A DNA stretch of 64,000 nt from Theropithecus gelada (GCF_003255815.1 NC_037686.1:54285888-54349887), one strand, 5' to 3'. Counted from the first letter of the stretch, positions 11,330-24,475 are shown. Numbers and translations are program-made. The notes: generated by a model not told the origin, from the letters alone.

Positions 11330-13035
11330 TGCTCCAGGGCCAGCACCATCCACACGGAACTTTCGCCCTCCCCCAGACCCTTCTTCCAAAACAGTTTCAT
11401 TATGCACTTACAAGAGTCTTGTCAGGCCACAACAAGATGAATGTCACACGGAAAGCGAAGGCCTCACACCCGAGCCTCAGCCCAGACTCCACGTGGCACC
11501 AGCCAGCTCCCAGGAGTCAGGGGCACCCTGCCCTGAGCTCTGCTGCTGTCCCTTCTTAAAATGCTTAAAGCACGCTTACCTGCCGCCTGCTGGGATCACA
11601 GGTGTGCTGAGTATTTCAAGGATCACGGAACAAAAGGTTTTATTTGATACATATTGCACCTCGGAACAGTCCTGGGGTGGCCCTTCTGTCAGCTTCTATT
11701 TTTCCTTCCCTACACAATCAGCAGTGCCCTAAATTAAACCAATTGTATTAAAACTCCTATGCCACCATGCCATAAAATTACATACATACACTGTTGTATA
11801 TGTAAACATACACCTATATGCATACGTATACATTTTTTAAATTTAAAACACCTTCTGAAATCCTTGTTCTGCCCACACTTCTGTTCCTCTGCCTGAGAAC
11901 ACAGTTCCCAACGGAATAGATTTTCATTTATTTGTACCCAGGTCCAAATGAAATGGCTTTCTGTTCTACACAAGAGTTGGGCACCTCTACTGTTTATAAC
12001 TGCATAAACAGAAGATTTGGATTGGAAAAAAAGAAAGAAAGAAAAAAGAAAATACTGTATACAAAATGAGGAAATGTGAGAACTTCATATTCTAAATAAA
12101 ATAAGTAGAGAAAAGTCCACAACTATTTTTTCAGTCAGTTTTATTCCCTTAGTTCCCTTTTCTAGATAAGACACAGCTGAGTTCCTCCAGGCAGCAAAAC
12201 CGTTGCCTGCATGATTTGGCCGTGAGTCAATCTGAGTTCAGCTCAAAGCCAGCCACAGCCTCCAAACCCATCCCCGTCGGAGGCTGTTGTGGATGCATTT
12301 GCAGGTGTTTTATTGGTGATCATGCCGTTTAATCCTCAGAGTAACACTGTCTCAGCCATGCTTCAGGCGGCCTTCCGCAGCTTTTACCACGAGACTGTGC
12401 ATGACAAAAAAGCCAACAGGTTGTTTTTCCTCTCTGCCACCCTCCTGGAGGTCTGCAGGGAGCAGAGAAGAGCTGAGTGTGCTAATACCGTTTTCTCCAT
12501 TCACGTGTATCATGGCTGGCCCCATTTATGGCCTTCCTATGATGGGAAAAGTACTGTGCTGGGTGTCTCCACTGCATTAATCTCTAATGATCCCAGTGAC
12601 CCTTCAGAATAAGTATTAGTGTTGTCCTCACATTTCTAAGGAAATTAATGGTTATAAACATAAAATAACTCATCAAGGGCCCTGAATTTATAACTGGCCT
12701 AGACAGTGTTCAGGCCAGATACATTGGACTCCCTGCCCCAGGCCTAATGCTGGCTATTTTATGAACTAATCTCATGAACTTCACCCTGGACTATGCAAAG
12801 TGCTAACAACCCAGGCAACAACGCAGTGGCTGACTACATTTAACTAATTGTTTTGTTACCACCTTTAGAAAGAGACCATTACCTATAGGGTTACTCAAAA
12901 TTACAGGGTTCTTGCCACCTATACATACTATCTGCAATTCAGTAGATATTATAGACGCAGAAATATGTTTATAGGCCTGAGATTTTAAAAATATAGTACT
13001 CCTGGACTCCTTTTGAGAGTTATTAAAAGTATTTT
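11330..13035. other. Intronic sequence; possible MIR remnant near 12520-12650
   Basis: Mostly unassigned. The segment around 12545-12650 (TACTGTGCTGGGTGTC... then a block like AATAAGTATTAGTGTTGTCC) looks MIR-like. The ORF 12289-12612 has no protein-family resemblance that I can see. Confidence 0.35.
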
Positions 13036-13328
13036 GGCTGGGTGCAGTGCCTCACACCTATAATCCCAGCACTTTGGGAGGCCGAGGTGGGTAGATCACC
13101 TGAGGTCAGGAGTTCGAGACCAGCCTGGCCAATGTGGCAAAACCCCCTCTGTACTAAAAATGTAAAAACTAGCCAGGCATGGTGGCGCATGCCTGTAATC
13201 CCAGCTATTTCGGAGCCTGAGGCAGGAGAATCATTTGAACCCGGGAGGTGGAGGTTGCAGTGAGCCAAAATCATGCCACTGCACTCCAGCCTGGGCGACG
13301 GAGTGAGACTCTGTCTTAAAAAAAAAAG
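13036..13328 (+). mobile_element. AluS-type SINE, full length
   Basis: Runs from GGCTGGGTGCAGTGCCTCAC to an A tail. It is flanked by imperfect direct repeats (AAAGTATTTTG before, AAAGTATTCTG after), the target-site duplication expected of L1-mediated insertion. Confidence 0.95.
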
Positions 13329-14105
13329 TATTCTGAGAGGGAATATAGCTGCATGGTCAGATAAAAGCATGTCCCTAACTCAACCATCCACATATAGATT
13401 TAAGTGACTCAGTTATGAACCCAAGAACCAGTCCCATCTAAAGGAGACACATACTGATGTAAAGAAACATAACCAGCAGTTAAATTCCATTTGACGCCTG
13501 AAACACAAGCCCAGTCCTACTGAATGAAACTACAGAACTAGGATCACAGAATGTGAGAAAGAATCCACAGAGGTCATTCACTTTTCCCACTGCAGTGCCC
13601 TTAACCTTTTTATAAACTACTTCCATCAGCTTATCAGCCAACTTGAATTGTCATAAAACTGTTTGATACTACAAAAATTATGGCAAGTTCTTCTTTGTAA
13701 CATGTTTAGGCTTATCCATTTTATTTTACTTTTATTTTTCTTAAATGGAAAGGTAGGATTCCTCCTTATGAAACTTGTTCTTATTCTAACATTGGGGATC
13801 TTCATTTTCCAGAGTTCCTGTTTTCTATACTTAATGGGGAGAATAATTTCGTTTAAATAATGGTAAGTTCAGGATACAGAATGTGTCATGGAAAATTTTA
13901 CTTATTCATCAACCTACATCCACTCCTTGACACAATTGTGTCCAATGCATACTAGTTCTTTGTAGACAGACTTATTAAACATTTGAGTTAAAAAAAAATC
14001 TCCTTATGTAAAGGGAGGTTATAAGTTTGTAACAAACTGAAAATCAATGTGTTTTCTGACACCTGTTGACATCCATGATGAGAATTAGGTGCTTTCCTCT
14101 CCCAG
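13329..14105. other. Intronic sequence before the second coding exon
   Basis: No repeat could be named confidently. It ends with the acceptor TTTCCTCTCCCAG of the next CDH20 exon. Confidence 0.4.
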
Positions 14106-14400
14106 CTTCATTCAGATATGGACAGGGGAGATGGATCCATCAAATACATCCTCTCGGGAGAAGGTGCTGGCATCGTGTTTACCATCGATGACACCACAGG
14201 AGACATCCATGCCATTCAGAGACTCGATCGAGAGGAAAGAGCCCAGTATACCTTAAGGGCTCAAGCCCTAGACAGGCGGACGGGCAGGCCCATGGAGCCA
14301 GAGTCAGAGTTCATCATCAAAATTCAAGACATCAATGACAACGAGCCCAAGTTCCTGGATGGACCTTATGTCGCCACTGTGCCAGAAATGTCCCCAGTGG
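14106..14400 (+). CDS. CDH20: CDH20 exon: rest of EC1 and start of EC2
   Basis: Encodes residues 83-180 plus the first base of codon 181 (295 nt, the length typical of this exon in type II cadherins). It contains the EC1 calcium motif DRE (123-125) and the EC1-EC2 linker motif DINDNEP (157-163), which coordinate the calcium ions that stiffen the ectodomain. The acceptor is CTCTCCCAG and the donor GTAAGG. Joining to 15286 restores Gly181 across the split codon. The reading frame is open and no stop or frameshift is seen. Confidence 0.96.
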
Positions 14401-14435
14401 GTAAGGTGGTGATTCACTGATTTTCACAAACAGCA

Positions 14436-14486
14436 CCTCCTATACACACATACACACGCACATGCACACACACACATGCAGGTACA
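14436..14486. repeat. CA-rich simple repeat
   Basis: Interrupted ACACAC stretches 35 bp downstream of the exon donor. Confidence 0.8.
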
Positions 14487-14752
14487 CATATATTCAGAAC
14501 AGGAGAGCATGACAGGAGCAGCTCACAAATTATAAAGCAACCAAAAATGACGACCAAGCCCTGCGGCTGGCAGGAAGCTACCTAAACAAGGGAATCAAAC
14601 AGAGCAAGTAACAATAATAATAAGCCTATTATTGTTTTTTAGTTCTGATTCTTTAAAAACAAAATATTAGCTAGACAGATAAATCAATAAATGGTTGAAT
14701 AATATTTGTTTCATAAGGGAGAAATGTTTTGTTATTATCAAAAGAGCAACAG

Positions 14753-15057
14753 GGCTGGGCACGGTGTCTCACGCCCGTAATCCCAAAACTTTGGGAGGCC
14801 GAGGCAGGTGGATCACAAGGTCAGGAGACCCTGGCCAAAATGGTGAAACCCCATCTCTACTAAATACCCTGTCTCTACTAAAATACCAAAAAATTAGCCT
14901 GGTGTGGTGGTGCACACCTGTAGTCCCAGCTACTGAGCAGGCTGAGGCGGGGGAATCACTTGAACCCAGGAGGTAGAGATTTCAGTGAGCTGAGATCGTG
15001 CGCCACTGCACTCCAGCCTGGTGACAGAGTGAGACTCCATCTAAAAAAAAAAAAAAG
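14753..15057 (+). mobile_element. AluS/J-type SINE with internal rearrangement
   Basis: Starts GGCTGGGCACGGTGTCTCAC and ends in an A tail. The middle shows a small duplication (TCTCTACTAAATACCCTGTCTCTACTAAAATACC), and part of the usual left-arm text is missing after GTCAGGAG. Confidence 0.93.
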
Positions 15058-15285
15058 CAATGAAGAGCCCAAAGGCTGTGTTCTTACCAGTCATTCAGAA
15101 TTTAAAGCACAAATAACTCTCATCCCTACTAAACAGGTACAAGGTAAGAGCTATGGAAGCTTGACCTAGAAGGGGACTCTCCCAATGAAGCAAACACATT
15201 TGCAAATGCTTTAAGATGGACCGTTCAGGATTGCATCCAGCCTTTAGTTATTACACTTGAACAGGTTTCTACTTCTCTTCCCCAG

Positions 15286-15405
15286 GTACCTCTGTCATCC
15301 AAGTGACAGCCACGGATGCAGATGACCCGACCTATGGCAACAGCGCCAGGGTGGTGTACAGCATTCTTCAGGGCCAGCCATATTTTTCTGTGGACTCTAA
15401 AACAG
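15286..15405 (+). CDS. CDH20: CDH20 exon: EC2, first part
   Basis: Encodes residues 181-220 and the first base of 221 (120 nt). It carries the EC2 calcium-binding TDADDP motif (D191, D193, D194 around the linker site). The acceptor is CTTCTCTTCCCCAG. The donor is GTATCT, which is canonical GT but less consensus-like than its neighbours. Gly221 is completed by the next exon (GT at 17851). The length and phase match the type II cadherin pattern. Confidence 0.95.
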
Positions 15406-17850
15406 GTATCTGATGCAAGGGTCGAGTCAGTGGTGTTTATTCCCTGATAATTTATAACTACTCCTATGACAGACCCAACTCTCCTTTTCAAGGACTCTCC
15501 AGGGAGCGTATTAACCAGAGAAGAATGCTATAAGCTTTAGGATTAAGAGAGCAAACTAGCACTGCCCTGATGGGTAAGAGCAGTGCTATGCATAGACAAT
15601 GGGCAGGGTCTACATGGAGAGGCTAAAAGCCCCTTTGCGTACACACACAAAGTAGCTCCCCACTAGCCTTCAAAAAATCCTATGATTATATTTATTCCCG
15701 GGGACTAAGGTCTTTTATAACCCCATGAAGACCCAAGAGGATTGACACATTCATCTGGGTCATTAGAGAAATAGAAGCATTGATTGTGAAACTGGAAAGA
15801 GCCTTGGGGGAATCATCCAGTCCGTCACTATCTGCTTAAATAACAGATAAAGCAATCGGGAAACAGAGCTACTAAAGCTCATCTAGTGTAGAGCGGTCTC
15901 TTGACACGTGGTCTGATGTTCTTTCTATTGAACCAACCACTGTGCACTCAGCAGCGAAGTCCAAAATGAATGGTTGCTGGGGTAGACAGGTTTTGATGAG
16001 GGAGGAAAGACCATGTGGGATGTGGCCCCCAAAAGGCAGGTCCTGATCGGGAAGCTCTCACAGGGAGGACATCAGAGAGAGCTGAATGGGTGAGGAGCAA
16101 TGTGGCAGAAAATGACAAACAGAAGTTTGCTGTTTTGTTTGCTTATTTATTTCTGTCTTACCCAAGAGCTTTGGCTACAGAATTTATGTTTGGATGTATG
16201 AAAGATTTCATTTAATATGTTTGAGCTTGGCAAAGTTACTGTGATGTCATTATTTTATACTTGTGCCAAGCTTCCCCTCTTATTACTTTCACAAATGATG
16301 CCATATTTGAACTTCCCAATAATCTTGTAAACTAGCAAAAGATATAGGAAGCATTATTACTTCCATTTTATATGAGGGTAAACATGGGACCTAGGAGTAA
16401 TTAACAAGGAACCTGAGTAAAGAAACAGCCACAGAATAAAGTTAATGGTGAACACTCAAAGATACCTCTTTATTTGAAAAAGAAAAAATACATTTCTATT
16501 ATTAGCAACCTGATCGAATTCTTTTCCCATAAGTCCTGAGGGAAACCAGACATTCAGAAAACTATATCATAAAAGTAGTAAGGGAGTGTAAATTAGGAGG
16601 AGGAAGGAAAAAAGACTGCAGTTAGGGACTTCTATAAAACAGTAACTTTAACAATTCTACTAAGGGCAAGGGGGAGAATGAAGAGATGAAGGGTGCCCAC
16701 AGGGAGGAAAAATACAGGGAGGAAGAAGGTAATGTGTCCTTTATATCCTAAGAAGAGTCTTACATTATTTTGACAGCTCCCGGGGGCATCTGTAGTGTTA
16801 AGGTCAAAAATACATGAACAGATAGTTATTGCTGTGCCCATGGGGGGCCTTTTAAAAAAGAAAATGCTGCATATACCACTTGAGAATGTTATTACTATAA
16901 GGCAATACATACATTATAGGAGTAAACTGGGGTGGATTATTATTCCCAATCCCTTCCATTTTCATGCAAAAGGTCTACCTAGCCAAGAGTCATGTTGTAA
17001 AGCTGTAGTAAATAAGTCTTTAATCTTTGCCTAGAGTGTATAGAAGTCAACTTTTTTAAGCTGAAGGGTTAAAGGGGAGATAAAACATGACTGTACAGGC
17101 GTGGCAGGATCACAACACATTTCAACGGATTGTGGTGTAGGCCCCTCTTCTTAAGTGAAACCGCATCTGCTGCTTGCTGTCTGGGGAAGCTCATCTCTTA
17201 TGCATGGTAAAAATAAACAGCTCACAGAGCATCTTTCATGTGCTAGCTCACAGAATTCAGTAAAGCACAGAGGTAAACAGAAGAATATCACAAAACAGAA
17301 TGAATACGTAACAACAGGAAAATCCAATTAGAATTCCAACCCTGCTTACAGGTAGTCGGGAGGCAAGAAAATGCAGGAATGAGTTACCTAAAGAAGAGCC
17401 ATTCACACAACAAGGGCTCTAGGGGCTGAAGAAACTGAAGGAGAATTATCTAAATTCACAGATTTGTAGACATATGAGGCTTTGTTTTCTGGACCCAAAG
17501 ACCCCAGTTCTCCTTGGTGAGACAGAGCTGCCAGAAATCGCCTTGGACTGCACTTTCCCAGATCTGTAAGAGAAACACTGCTGCCACCTCCTGTTCACTT
17601 TCAGTAATGCTGCCAAAAGAAACCAGCCCTCTGAGCTCTTTCTTCTGGAATAAAATAGTTTTCATTCACCACTGATTTCAGTACAGCCCATTTTTGAAGT
17701 TGAGATTTCTTACCTCAAATTTAAAAGCACAGGTGACTTGCACCTCACTTCTAGGCATTAACAGTGCACCAGGGAGACACCTAGAAACCAATCTTTAAAA
17801 ACTGGTCCTGTGGTTTTATTTTCAAAAACAAAGTCATTTCTATCCTGCAG
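15406..17850. other. Intron with MIR-like remnants
   Basis: Two weak MIR-like stretches occur near 15790-15900 and 16280-16440. Otherwise nothing is recognised. The intron ends with the acceptor TTTCTATCCTGCAG. Confidence 0.4.
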
Positions 17851-18018
17851 GTGTAATTAGGACAGCGCTCATGAACATGGACAGAGAAGCCAAAGAATAC
17901 TACGAAGTGATTATCCAAGCCAAGGACATGGGAGGGCAGCTTGGAGGATTAGCTGGGACCACAACAGTCAACATCACCCTCTCAGATGTCAATGACAACC
18001 CACCCCGCTTTCCTCAGA
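17851..18018 (+). CDS. CDH20: CDH20 exon: EC2, second part, and EC2-EC3 linker
   Basis: Encodes residues 221-276 and the first base of 277 (168 nt). It shows the DRE motif (231-233) and DVNDNPP (266-272), both calcium ligands at the EC2-EC3 junction. There is one N-glycosylation sequon, NIT at 261-263. The donor GTGAGT is strong. The split codon gives Lys277 with the AA at 22226. Confidence 0.96.
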
Positions 18019-18469
18019 GTGAGTACCTAACCCAAGAGAGCACAGACCTCGGGCCCAGAGATTACAGAGGTGCGGGAGAAAGGCCAGTTTGAGTTTCCTC
18101 ATTAAGTTCAATTATCCATAGATTACTTTCTTACATTCATCATGCAATTCTCGCATAACTATTTCCCTTCAGGGTTCCAGCTTCCCATAGTACTAAACCA
18201 GGATTTCTCAAACATTTTGTTTCCATTTTCTCCTCCCTGTGAAATCTTTTTACTTTCTTTCCTGATTTCCATGCCCACCCACCCTACATAAAATGCAATA
18301 CTAAGGAATAAGGTTTGTTGGGTGACCTTCAGTGGGCCACAAACTAGCAATAGCTAAGATTTTTTTCATCACATCCCTGCAAACCTATTTTTGCCCCCAG
18401 GGGGCAATACTGATCCATCGAGAATGCATTGACTGATAGCCAAAGCTGTAGATGGACACATCCGCCCAT

Positions 18470-19555
18470 GTGACAATCTTCACCAATCATTCCAGTAGCT
18501 ACCAAGCACTTGTTTGGTGAGAGCACAGGGCGTGAAGGGCACAAGAGGCTTAGAATTCAGTCCCTGCCCTTGTGAAGCTTCAAATCCACTTGGGAGGACA
18601 CATTCTACACACAGGAAAATTAACCCATAGTAGCACTTGGTGCCCCTTGAATAGTGCAAAATGATGCCTTCATATAAACTGAGAAGAATGAAGCCTCCAC
18701 AGAAGGCTGAGATTTCAACAGGGGGCTAAAGAATATAGCAGGTTTATACAGGCAGAAAACAAAACATTCCAGAAGAGGAAGTCATTCATTTATTCATTCA
18801 TTCAAAAAACATTTATTCCAGGCCCTATTCTATGAATGAATCACAAAGCCGTGTACAGACAAAACAAGGTCTCTACCGTCTTGGAGCTCATTGGAGTAAA
18901 AACCTGCATGGAGGAAAAAACATCCTGACTGGAAATAAGTTTTCAATGTCATTTTATGTTCAAAGACTCCTAAAATTAAAACCGGCTCTTGCAAATGTGC
19001 TGTATCTTTAGTGGAGGCCATAGAAAAGTTTTTGAGCAAGAGGGAGACATAAAGAAAGGCTAATTTGGTAGCCATGTAGCGGAGAGGTTGGCAAGGCAGA
19101 GACTAGGAGCAGGGGAGTCGGTTAGGAGACATTTAGAGTGGTCCAGACTTGAACTGCTAAGGACTTAAGGAAGTAGCAGGAGGAGTGGAATGGGACAAAT
19201 AAGAAAACATGGACTTCTGCCTCTTGATTTCCTGACTAAGGGAACCGTGGCAAAGGGTGGAGTCAAAGATGACAACAATGTTTTCACTCTGGATGACAGG
19301 GAGAAGGATTGTACTACTAATAAAAATAGAGGATGCATAATGGAACGAGTGGTAGTGTAGGAGGGAGACAAATTCAGATTTGAATATGAAGTGACAGCAG
19401 GACAATCAGGTTGAATGTCCTTAAGGAAAGTGGAAATATAGAGCTATGACCATGGAACAGAGCCCAGGAACGGAGACGTGAGTTTGAGAAGCAGATGCCT
19501 GAAGGAAGCAGCAGGAGAAATGAGAGCAGGAAGTGCAATTCCAGGTGAAACACTT
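18470..19555 (-). repeat. L2 LINE fragments
   Basis: Read on the + strand, it shows the reverse of the L2 3' tail (TTCATTTATTCATTCATTCAAAAAACATTTATTCCAGGCCC near 18785). It continues with reversed L2 ORF text such as GGTGGAGTCAAAGATGACAACAATG. There may be two overlapping copies. The insert is diverged and has no intact ORF. Confidence 0.55.
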
Positions 19556-20199
19556 AGCTAGGGAAATGGAGCTTTAAAAAAAACTAAAAAGAGAAAGAGT
19601 CTAGCCAGACTAGCCAGACTGTCAGATGAATAGTTGCATTCTGAATCAGTCAGACCAAGTGAACCTTCCCTTGTATCTATGTAAACACAGGAGAGCTCAA
19701 ATATTTACACGCAAATGGAATATACAAAGTCCCATAAGCATTCATGATGGAAAAAGCAGGATATTAGACAAGCATTTCACAAAGGGTGCAAGTGAGTAAG
19801 TTCCTAAGTTGCTTGGTCTGACAGTGCAGAATACGAGAGCATCACAGAACAGTTTGTGAAATGCCACATGGATGGACTTTGTGTTGCTTAAGTGATCCTG
19901 TGGGTTCCATCTTCATTACTTCATGAAGGGCTCATATTACTCACACTACAGACTATAAATTCTTAAACACCCTTGAACTATTTGGCTTTTTACATTTGAC
20001 ACTAGACAGGTGTCTCTGATGGAGGCAGAAGGGACAGTACAACCAGCTTATTACATAGCTCAGGTTATTACATAGCTCAAAGGTAGATGGATTCTGACAT
20101 ATTGCCAGGAGTCATGTTACCCCACACATGGCAGCTTCACAATAGCAGAACACAATACAAGGATTACTGGGGTTTTAGCCTTGCCCCCAAACCAAGATC
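19556..20199. other. Intronic sequence, nothing recognised
   Basis: No exon or repeat family was assigned. A short direct duplication TTACATAGCTCA occurs twice near 20051-20080. Confidence 0.4.
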
Positions 20200-20497
20200 T
20201 TTTTTGTGTGTGTTTCTGAGACAGGGTCTTGCTCTGTCACCCAAGCTGGACTGCAGTGGTGCAATCACAGCTCACTGTAGCCTCAGCCCCCAGGATCAAG
20301 CAATCCTCCCACCTCAGCTCCTGAATAGCCAGAACAACAGGTGCACACCACCATGCCCAGCTAATTTTTGTATTTTTTGTAGAGATGGGATTTTGTCATG
20401 TTGCCCCGGCTGGTCTTGAACTCTTGGGCTTAAATCATCTGCCTTCCTCAGGTTCCCAAGGTGCTGATACTACAGGCATGAGCCACCACACCCAGCC
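20200..20497 (-). mobile_element. AluJ-type SINE
   Basis: T-rich start, then GAGACAGGGTCTTGCTCTGTC, with the old-subfamily sequence GATCAAGCAATCCTCCCACCTCAG, ending CCACACCCAGCC. It is diverged, consistent with an old Alu. Confidence 0.92.
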
Positions 20498-22225
20498 CCA
20501 AAACAACATCCTAACACTATTCTAAAGCACACATTTTAAGTTGTCACTTTTTCAAAATATAGTTTTAATGGAGACTCTAGGATAGAGTGGAAGTATGGAT
20601 TATGTTTCCTGGAAGACAAAACAGAAATGTAAAAAAATTTAAATCTCTGTGTCTCTATGCATTCTACACACATTATCACTGCTTCCTCCTTTTTGACCTT
20701 TTAAAACTTTGCATTCTCTCTTCATTAAATAGTTCCCCATCTATTTGCTAAAACTAAGTTTGGATGACCTTGATATTCCGTAAACCTATCTTGGCTATAC
20801 TCTTATGCCTAATTAATCTAATGAGTCCTCATTGTAGGAATTCCATTTTGCTTCTTTTTCACAAATATTACTATAACTGATTATGGAATATTGACAAAAT
20901 GACACACCTACTATTTTACATTGAACAAGCTCAGTCACCTTTAATAGACCCAAATATAATGAAACATCAAGATCTCAAGCTATTTATTTATAATATAACG
21001 TATCATGTTGATGTTTAAACATATAACATAGCTTGATTGGGATGAGGAACATTGTAGGCAGATGCTTGTTTTTCCCAAAAGTTCTGCAACAGCAAAGTGT
21101 AATCCATCAACAACTTTGGAAGTAAATGGAAAGAGATCATGAAATCCAATTGCCTGCCAGCTTAATACAAACTTTAAAGATTTCCTGGCTCATGTTTGTA
21201 AAGAACAGGCATCATTTCTTCTCCTGTGCAAGGCAGGGTGCTGTGAGCTGGCTGGGTGCTGTCAACCTCCCTGAATCTTTGTGAAACTCAAGCCCTCACA
21301 CCCAAGGCTATAGCTTACAAAGCATATTAGAATAAAAGGGAACACGTACATATGGAAAATGTGATTGTGTGATTTTTCTTTGTTATTTAGTCAGTCACAT
21401 TATGATTGACAAAATAACAAAGAACGTCAAAAAGCTGAGCCCCAGAAAAGGTAAGTTGGTAAAAATACGAATTCATGGAGATGAAAGTGAACTAAATTTA
21501 ATTGTGAGCTTAGGATGTCATGTCCAAAAGGAGATGACCAACTCTGAGAGTCTTACATATGTGAGAACCTTTTTAGTATTTTATTCTGGAACAAGAAAAC
21601 AAGAAGCATGAAGGATCTGTCCATGGAGAGGCAGCCCGGGGCAGTCTCGGGTACAAGGACACACTGAGGGGCAGCACATGGAGCTGATGGAGCTTGCTCT
21701 CCACGGCTGCTCCCCCTTTATAGATCACTGATCTCCATGACCTCTGAGCAAGTGGTCGTAGAAACAGGCACTCAGCACACGGGCCAGGCCATGAAAGAAA
21801 AGGTGGACATTTGAAGTGAAAACAGAGTAAATACGCACTTTGTGACCACAATGTTTATCACTCTCAGAAGGAACTGCAATTTAAGGAAATACTTCAGTTC
21901 ACCAGGAAGTACTAAAAGATTTGAATGCAAGGTACTTCCTACCACTCAAGCTACAGTCACTAGGACTAAGTCGTTCTGCTTTCACCCTGTTCTACTTAAG
22001 CTTTTTTGACTCCTCTTTATTGAACATGCAATACAGGCTATGGCCTGTATGACCGTTTGCTCAGCCTTTCTGGACCTTAGTTTTTATCTGTGAAAACTCA
22101 AGTTTTACGTTTTGAACCCAGAAGAAAGATATTTTGCACAGCACCCCTGATAAGATATGATAATGATGAGGCATTTTTTATACTGACGGATTATCAAGAA
22201 TGCGTGTCCTGGCTTTTCTTTGTAG
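20498..22225. other. Intronic sequence, nothing recognised
   Basis: AT-rich. Small ORFs at 21369-21611 and 21573-21851 show no family resemblance. It ends with the acceptor CTTTTCTTTGTAG. Confidence 0.4.
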
Positions 22226-22413
22226 AACATTACCAGATGAGTGTGTTGGAATCAGCTCCAATTAGCTCCACTGTCGGGAGAGTGTTTGCCAAGGACTTGG
22301 ATGAAGGCATAAATGCAGAGATGAAATACACTATTGTGGATGGAGATGGTGCAGATGCCTTTGACATTAGCACAGATCCCAATTTCCAAGTTGGTATCAT
22401 AACTGTGAAGAAG
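22226..22413 (+). CDS. CDH20: CDH20 exon: EC3, first part
   Basis: Encodes residues 277-339 (188 nt, ending in phase 0). The product contains the DLDEG (300-304) and DGDGAD (315-320) calcium-region residues of EC3 and a FDISTD stretch typical of cadherin repeats. The acceptor is TTTGTAG and the donor GTAATC. The next coding exon lies 17.2 kb downstream, across a repeat-filled intron. Confidence 0.96.
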
Positions 22414-23147
22414 GTAATCCAACTCCTTTTTCTAAACCACTTTCATGGGTGCTTTGAACATTTATGAAATGCTAGTAAGGACTGTTGTATTATTGATATG
22501 CATTGCTTCAAATCCTCTGATAAAAGCGCTTTCCTATTATTTAAAAAAAAAAACAAGATCAGAAAACCTCTTAATCCTTATGTTTACATGCAAACACTGG
22601 CTGTGCCATCATTTTACTGAAAAGGTACCAGGTCATGATAAAAATATATTATAAATATATTTCTAAATACATTCCTTCTACCCAGCCACTTAAAAAACTG
22701 TTGTAGCTTAATTTTCTAATGATGTTAATGACTTGATCAATATTTGCACTTGAATAACACATGCATTGTAGCATCCCATACATACCAATAAAGCAAGCCA
22801 TAATATTATTTATGAATCAATAAATAACATGCAGGCATTTTTTAATTGCTTCTCAAAGATCTGTAAATTCTAATTAAACTTGAAAAAGCTTTATCAAACA
22901 TACCTGCTAAATGGCTGTTATCACTTGAAATTCCTTTGTTTTATAAGGTACCAAGATAAGCTACCGATTCTTTCTGTGACATAAGGCACATATGGATATA
23001 CTCAGCTAGAAGATAAAACTTTTTAAAAATTGAATCTTTAACTCCCTAGCAAATACGTATCTAATGAAACACATTAATTTTAAAACTCATTGACTTAATT
23101 TTCCTTCTCTATGTTGAATGCATTTTAAAACCCAATATATTTTAAAT
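22414..23147. other. Intron start, AT-rich, nothing recognised
   Basis: No repeat was named. The sequence is strongly AT-rich. Confidence 0.4.
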
Positions 23148-23741
23148 GATATACTCAACAAATATTTATTGAGTGCCGCCTATGTGCCAGATATTGTTAT
23201 AGGCATTTAACACAGAGTAAGCAAAACAACCAAAAATCTCTGCCCTCATGGAGTTTACATTCTAGCAAGGGAAGAAGACAATCAAAACATCAAGTCACTA
23301 AAGTAGTTTATTAGAAGGCAATAATTAGGCCGGGCGTGGTGGCTCAAGCCTGTAATCCCAGCACTTTGGGAGGCTGAGACGGGCGGATCATGAGGTCAGG
23401 AGATCGAGACCATCCTGGCTAACATGGTGAAACCCCGTCGCTACTGAAAAGTACAAAAAACTAGCTGGGCGAGGTGGCAGGCACCTGTAGTCCCAGCTAC
23501 TCGGGAGGCTGAGGCAGGAGAATGGCGTGAACCCGGGAGGCGGAGCTTGCAGTGAGCCAAGATTGCGCCACTGCACTCCAGCCTGGGCAACAGAGCAAGA
23601 CTCCGTCTCAAAAAATAAAATAAAATAAAATAAAAATAAAAATAAAAAAGAAGGTAATAACTGATATGGGGGGGGCAGAATAGAACAAAATAAGTGAGGC
23701 CAGGAAAGCTAAGATGGTTTCCAATTTAAACTGGATGGTTG
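23148..23741 (-). repeat. L2 LINE, 3' part, interrupted by an Alu
   Basis: The + strand shows the reverse of the L2 3' end: ACAAATATTTATTGAGTGCC, then CCCTCATGGAGTTTACATTCTAG. It is split by the Alu at 23328-23655 and probably continues after the L1 insert as 24476-25720. Confidence 0.65.
23328..23655 (+). mobile_element. AluY-type SINE inserted in L2
   Basis: Begins GGCCGGGCGTGGTGGCTCAAGCC and ends with an (AAAAT)n-rich tail. It is flanked by AGAAGGCAATAA and AGAAGGTAATAA, the target duplication. The CTAGCTGGGCGAGGTGGC and GCTCAAGCC variants fit a young monkey Alu. Confidence 0.95.
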
Positions 23742-24475
23742 GCTAAATGCCCATCAATCAAAGAGTGGATTAAAAAAACTGTGGTAAATATATATGATGG
23801 AATACTACACAGCCATAAAAAGGAATGGACTAACAGCATTTTCAGTGACCTGGATGAGATTGGAGACTATTTTTTTTTCTCCTTTTTTGAGATGCAGTCT
23901 TGCTTTGTCACCTAGGCTGGAGTACAGTAGCGCCATCTCAGCTCACTGCAACCTCCGCCTCCCAAGTTCAAGTAATTCTCCTGCCTCAGCCTCCCAAGTA
24001 GCTGGGACTATGGGCACACACTGCCATGCACGGCTAACTTTTTCTATTTTAGTAGAGACAGGGTTTTACCATGTTGCCCAGGCTGGTCGAGAACTCCTGA
24101 GCTCAGGTAATCTGCCTGCCTCAGCCTCCCAAAGTGCTGGGATTACAGGCATGAGCCACTGCGCCCGGCCAATTGGAGACTATTATTCTAAGTGATGTAA
24201 CTCAGGAATGAAAAACCAAACTTCATATGTTCTCACTGATAGGTAGGAACTAAGCTTTGAGGGCACAAAGGCATAAGAATGATACGATGGACTTTGGGGA
24301 ATTGGAGGGAAGAGTGGCAGGGGGTGATGGATAAAAGACTACAAATATGGTGCAGCGTATACTGCTCAGGTGATGGGTGCACCAAAATCTCACAAATCAG
24401 CACTAAACAACTTACTCATGTAACCAAATGCCACCTGTACCCCAATAACCTATGGAAAAATAAAAATAAATAAAT
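23742..24475 (+). mobile_element. 5'-truncated L1 3' end, interrupted by an Alu
   Basis: Recognised from the L1 ORF2 end text (CCCATCAATCAAAGAGTGGATT, ATGGAATACTACACAGCCATAAAAAGGAATG) and the L1 3' tail (CTACCCCAATAACC-like, then AATAAAAATAAATAAA). It is flanked by GGATGGTTGG before and GGGTGGTTGG after, a likely target duplication. It carries no coding capacity. Confidence 0.8.
23872..24171 (-). mobile_element. Alu SINE nested in the L1 fragment
   Basis: A full-length reversed Alu within the L1 at 23742-24475. A perfect 13-bp duplication, ATTGGAGACTATT, occurs at 23859-23871 and 24172-24184. It shows that the L1 was in place first. Confidence 0.97.

Noticed and set aside
12289..12612. 107-codon ORF
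   Set aside because: Overlaps MIR-like sequence, has no recognisable domain, and shows no splice or promoter context.
13023..13370. 115-codon antisense ORF
   Set aside because: Translation of the Alu at 13036-13328 on its opposite strand.
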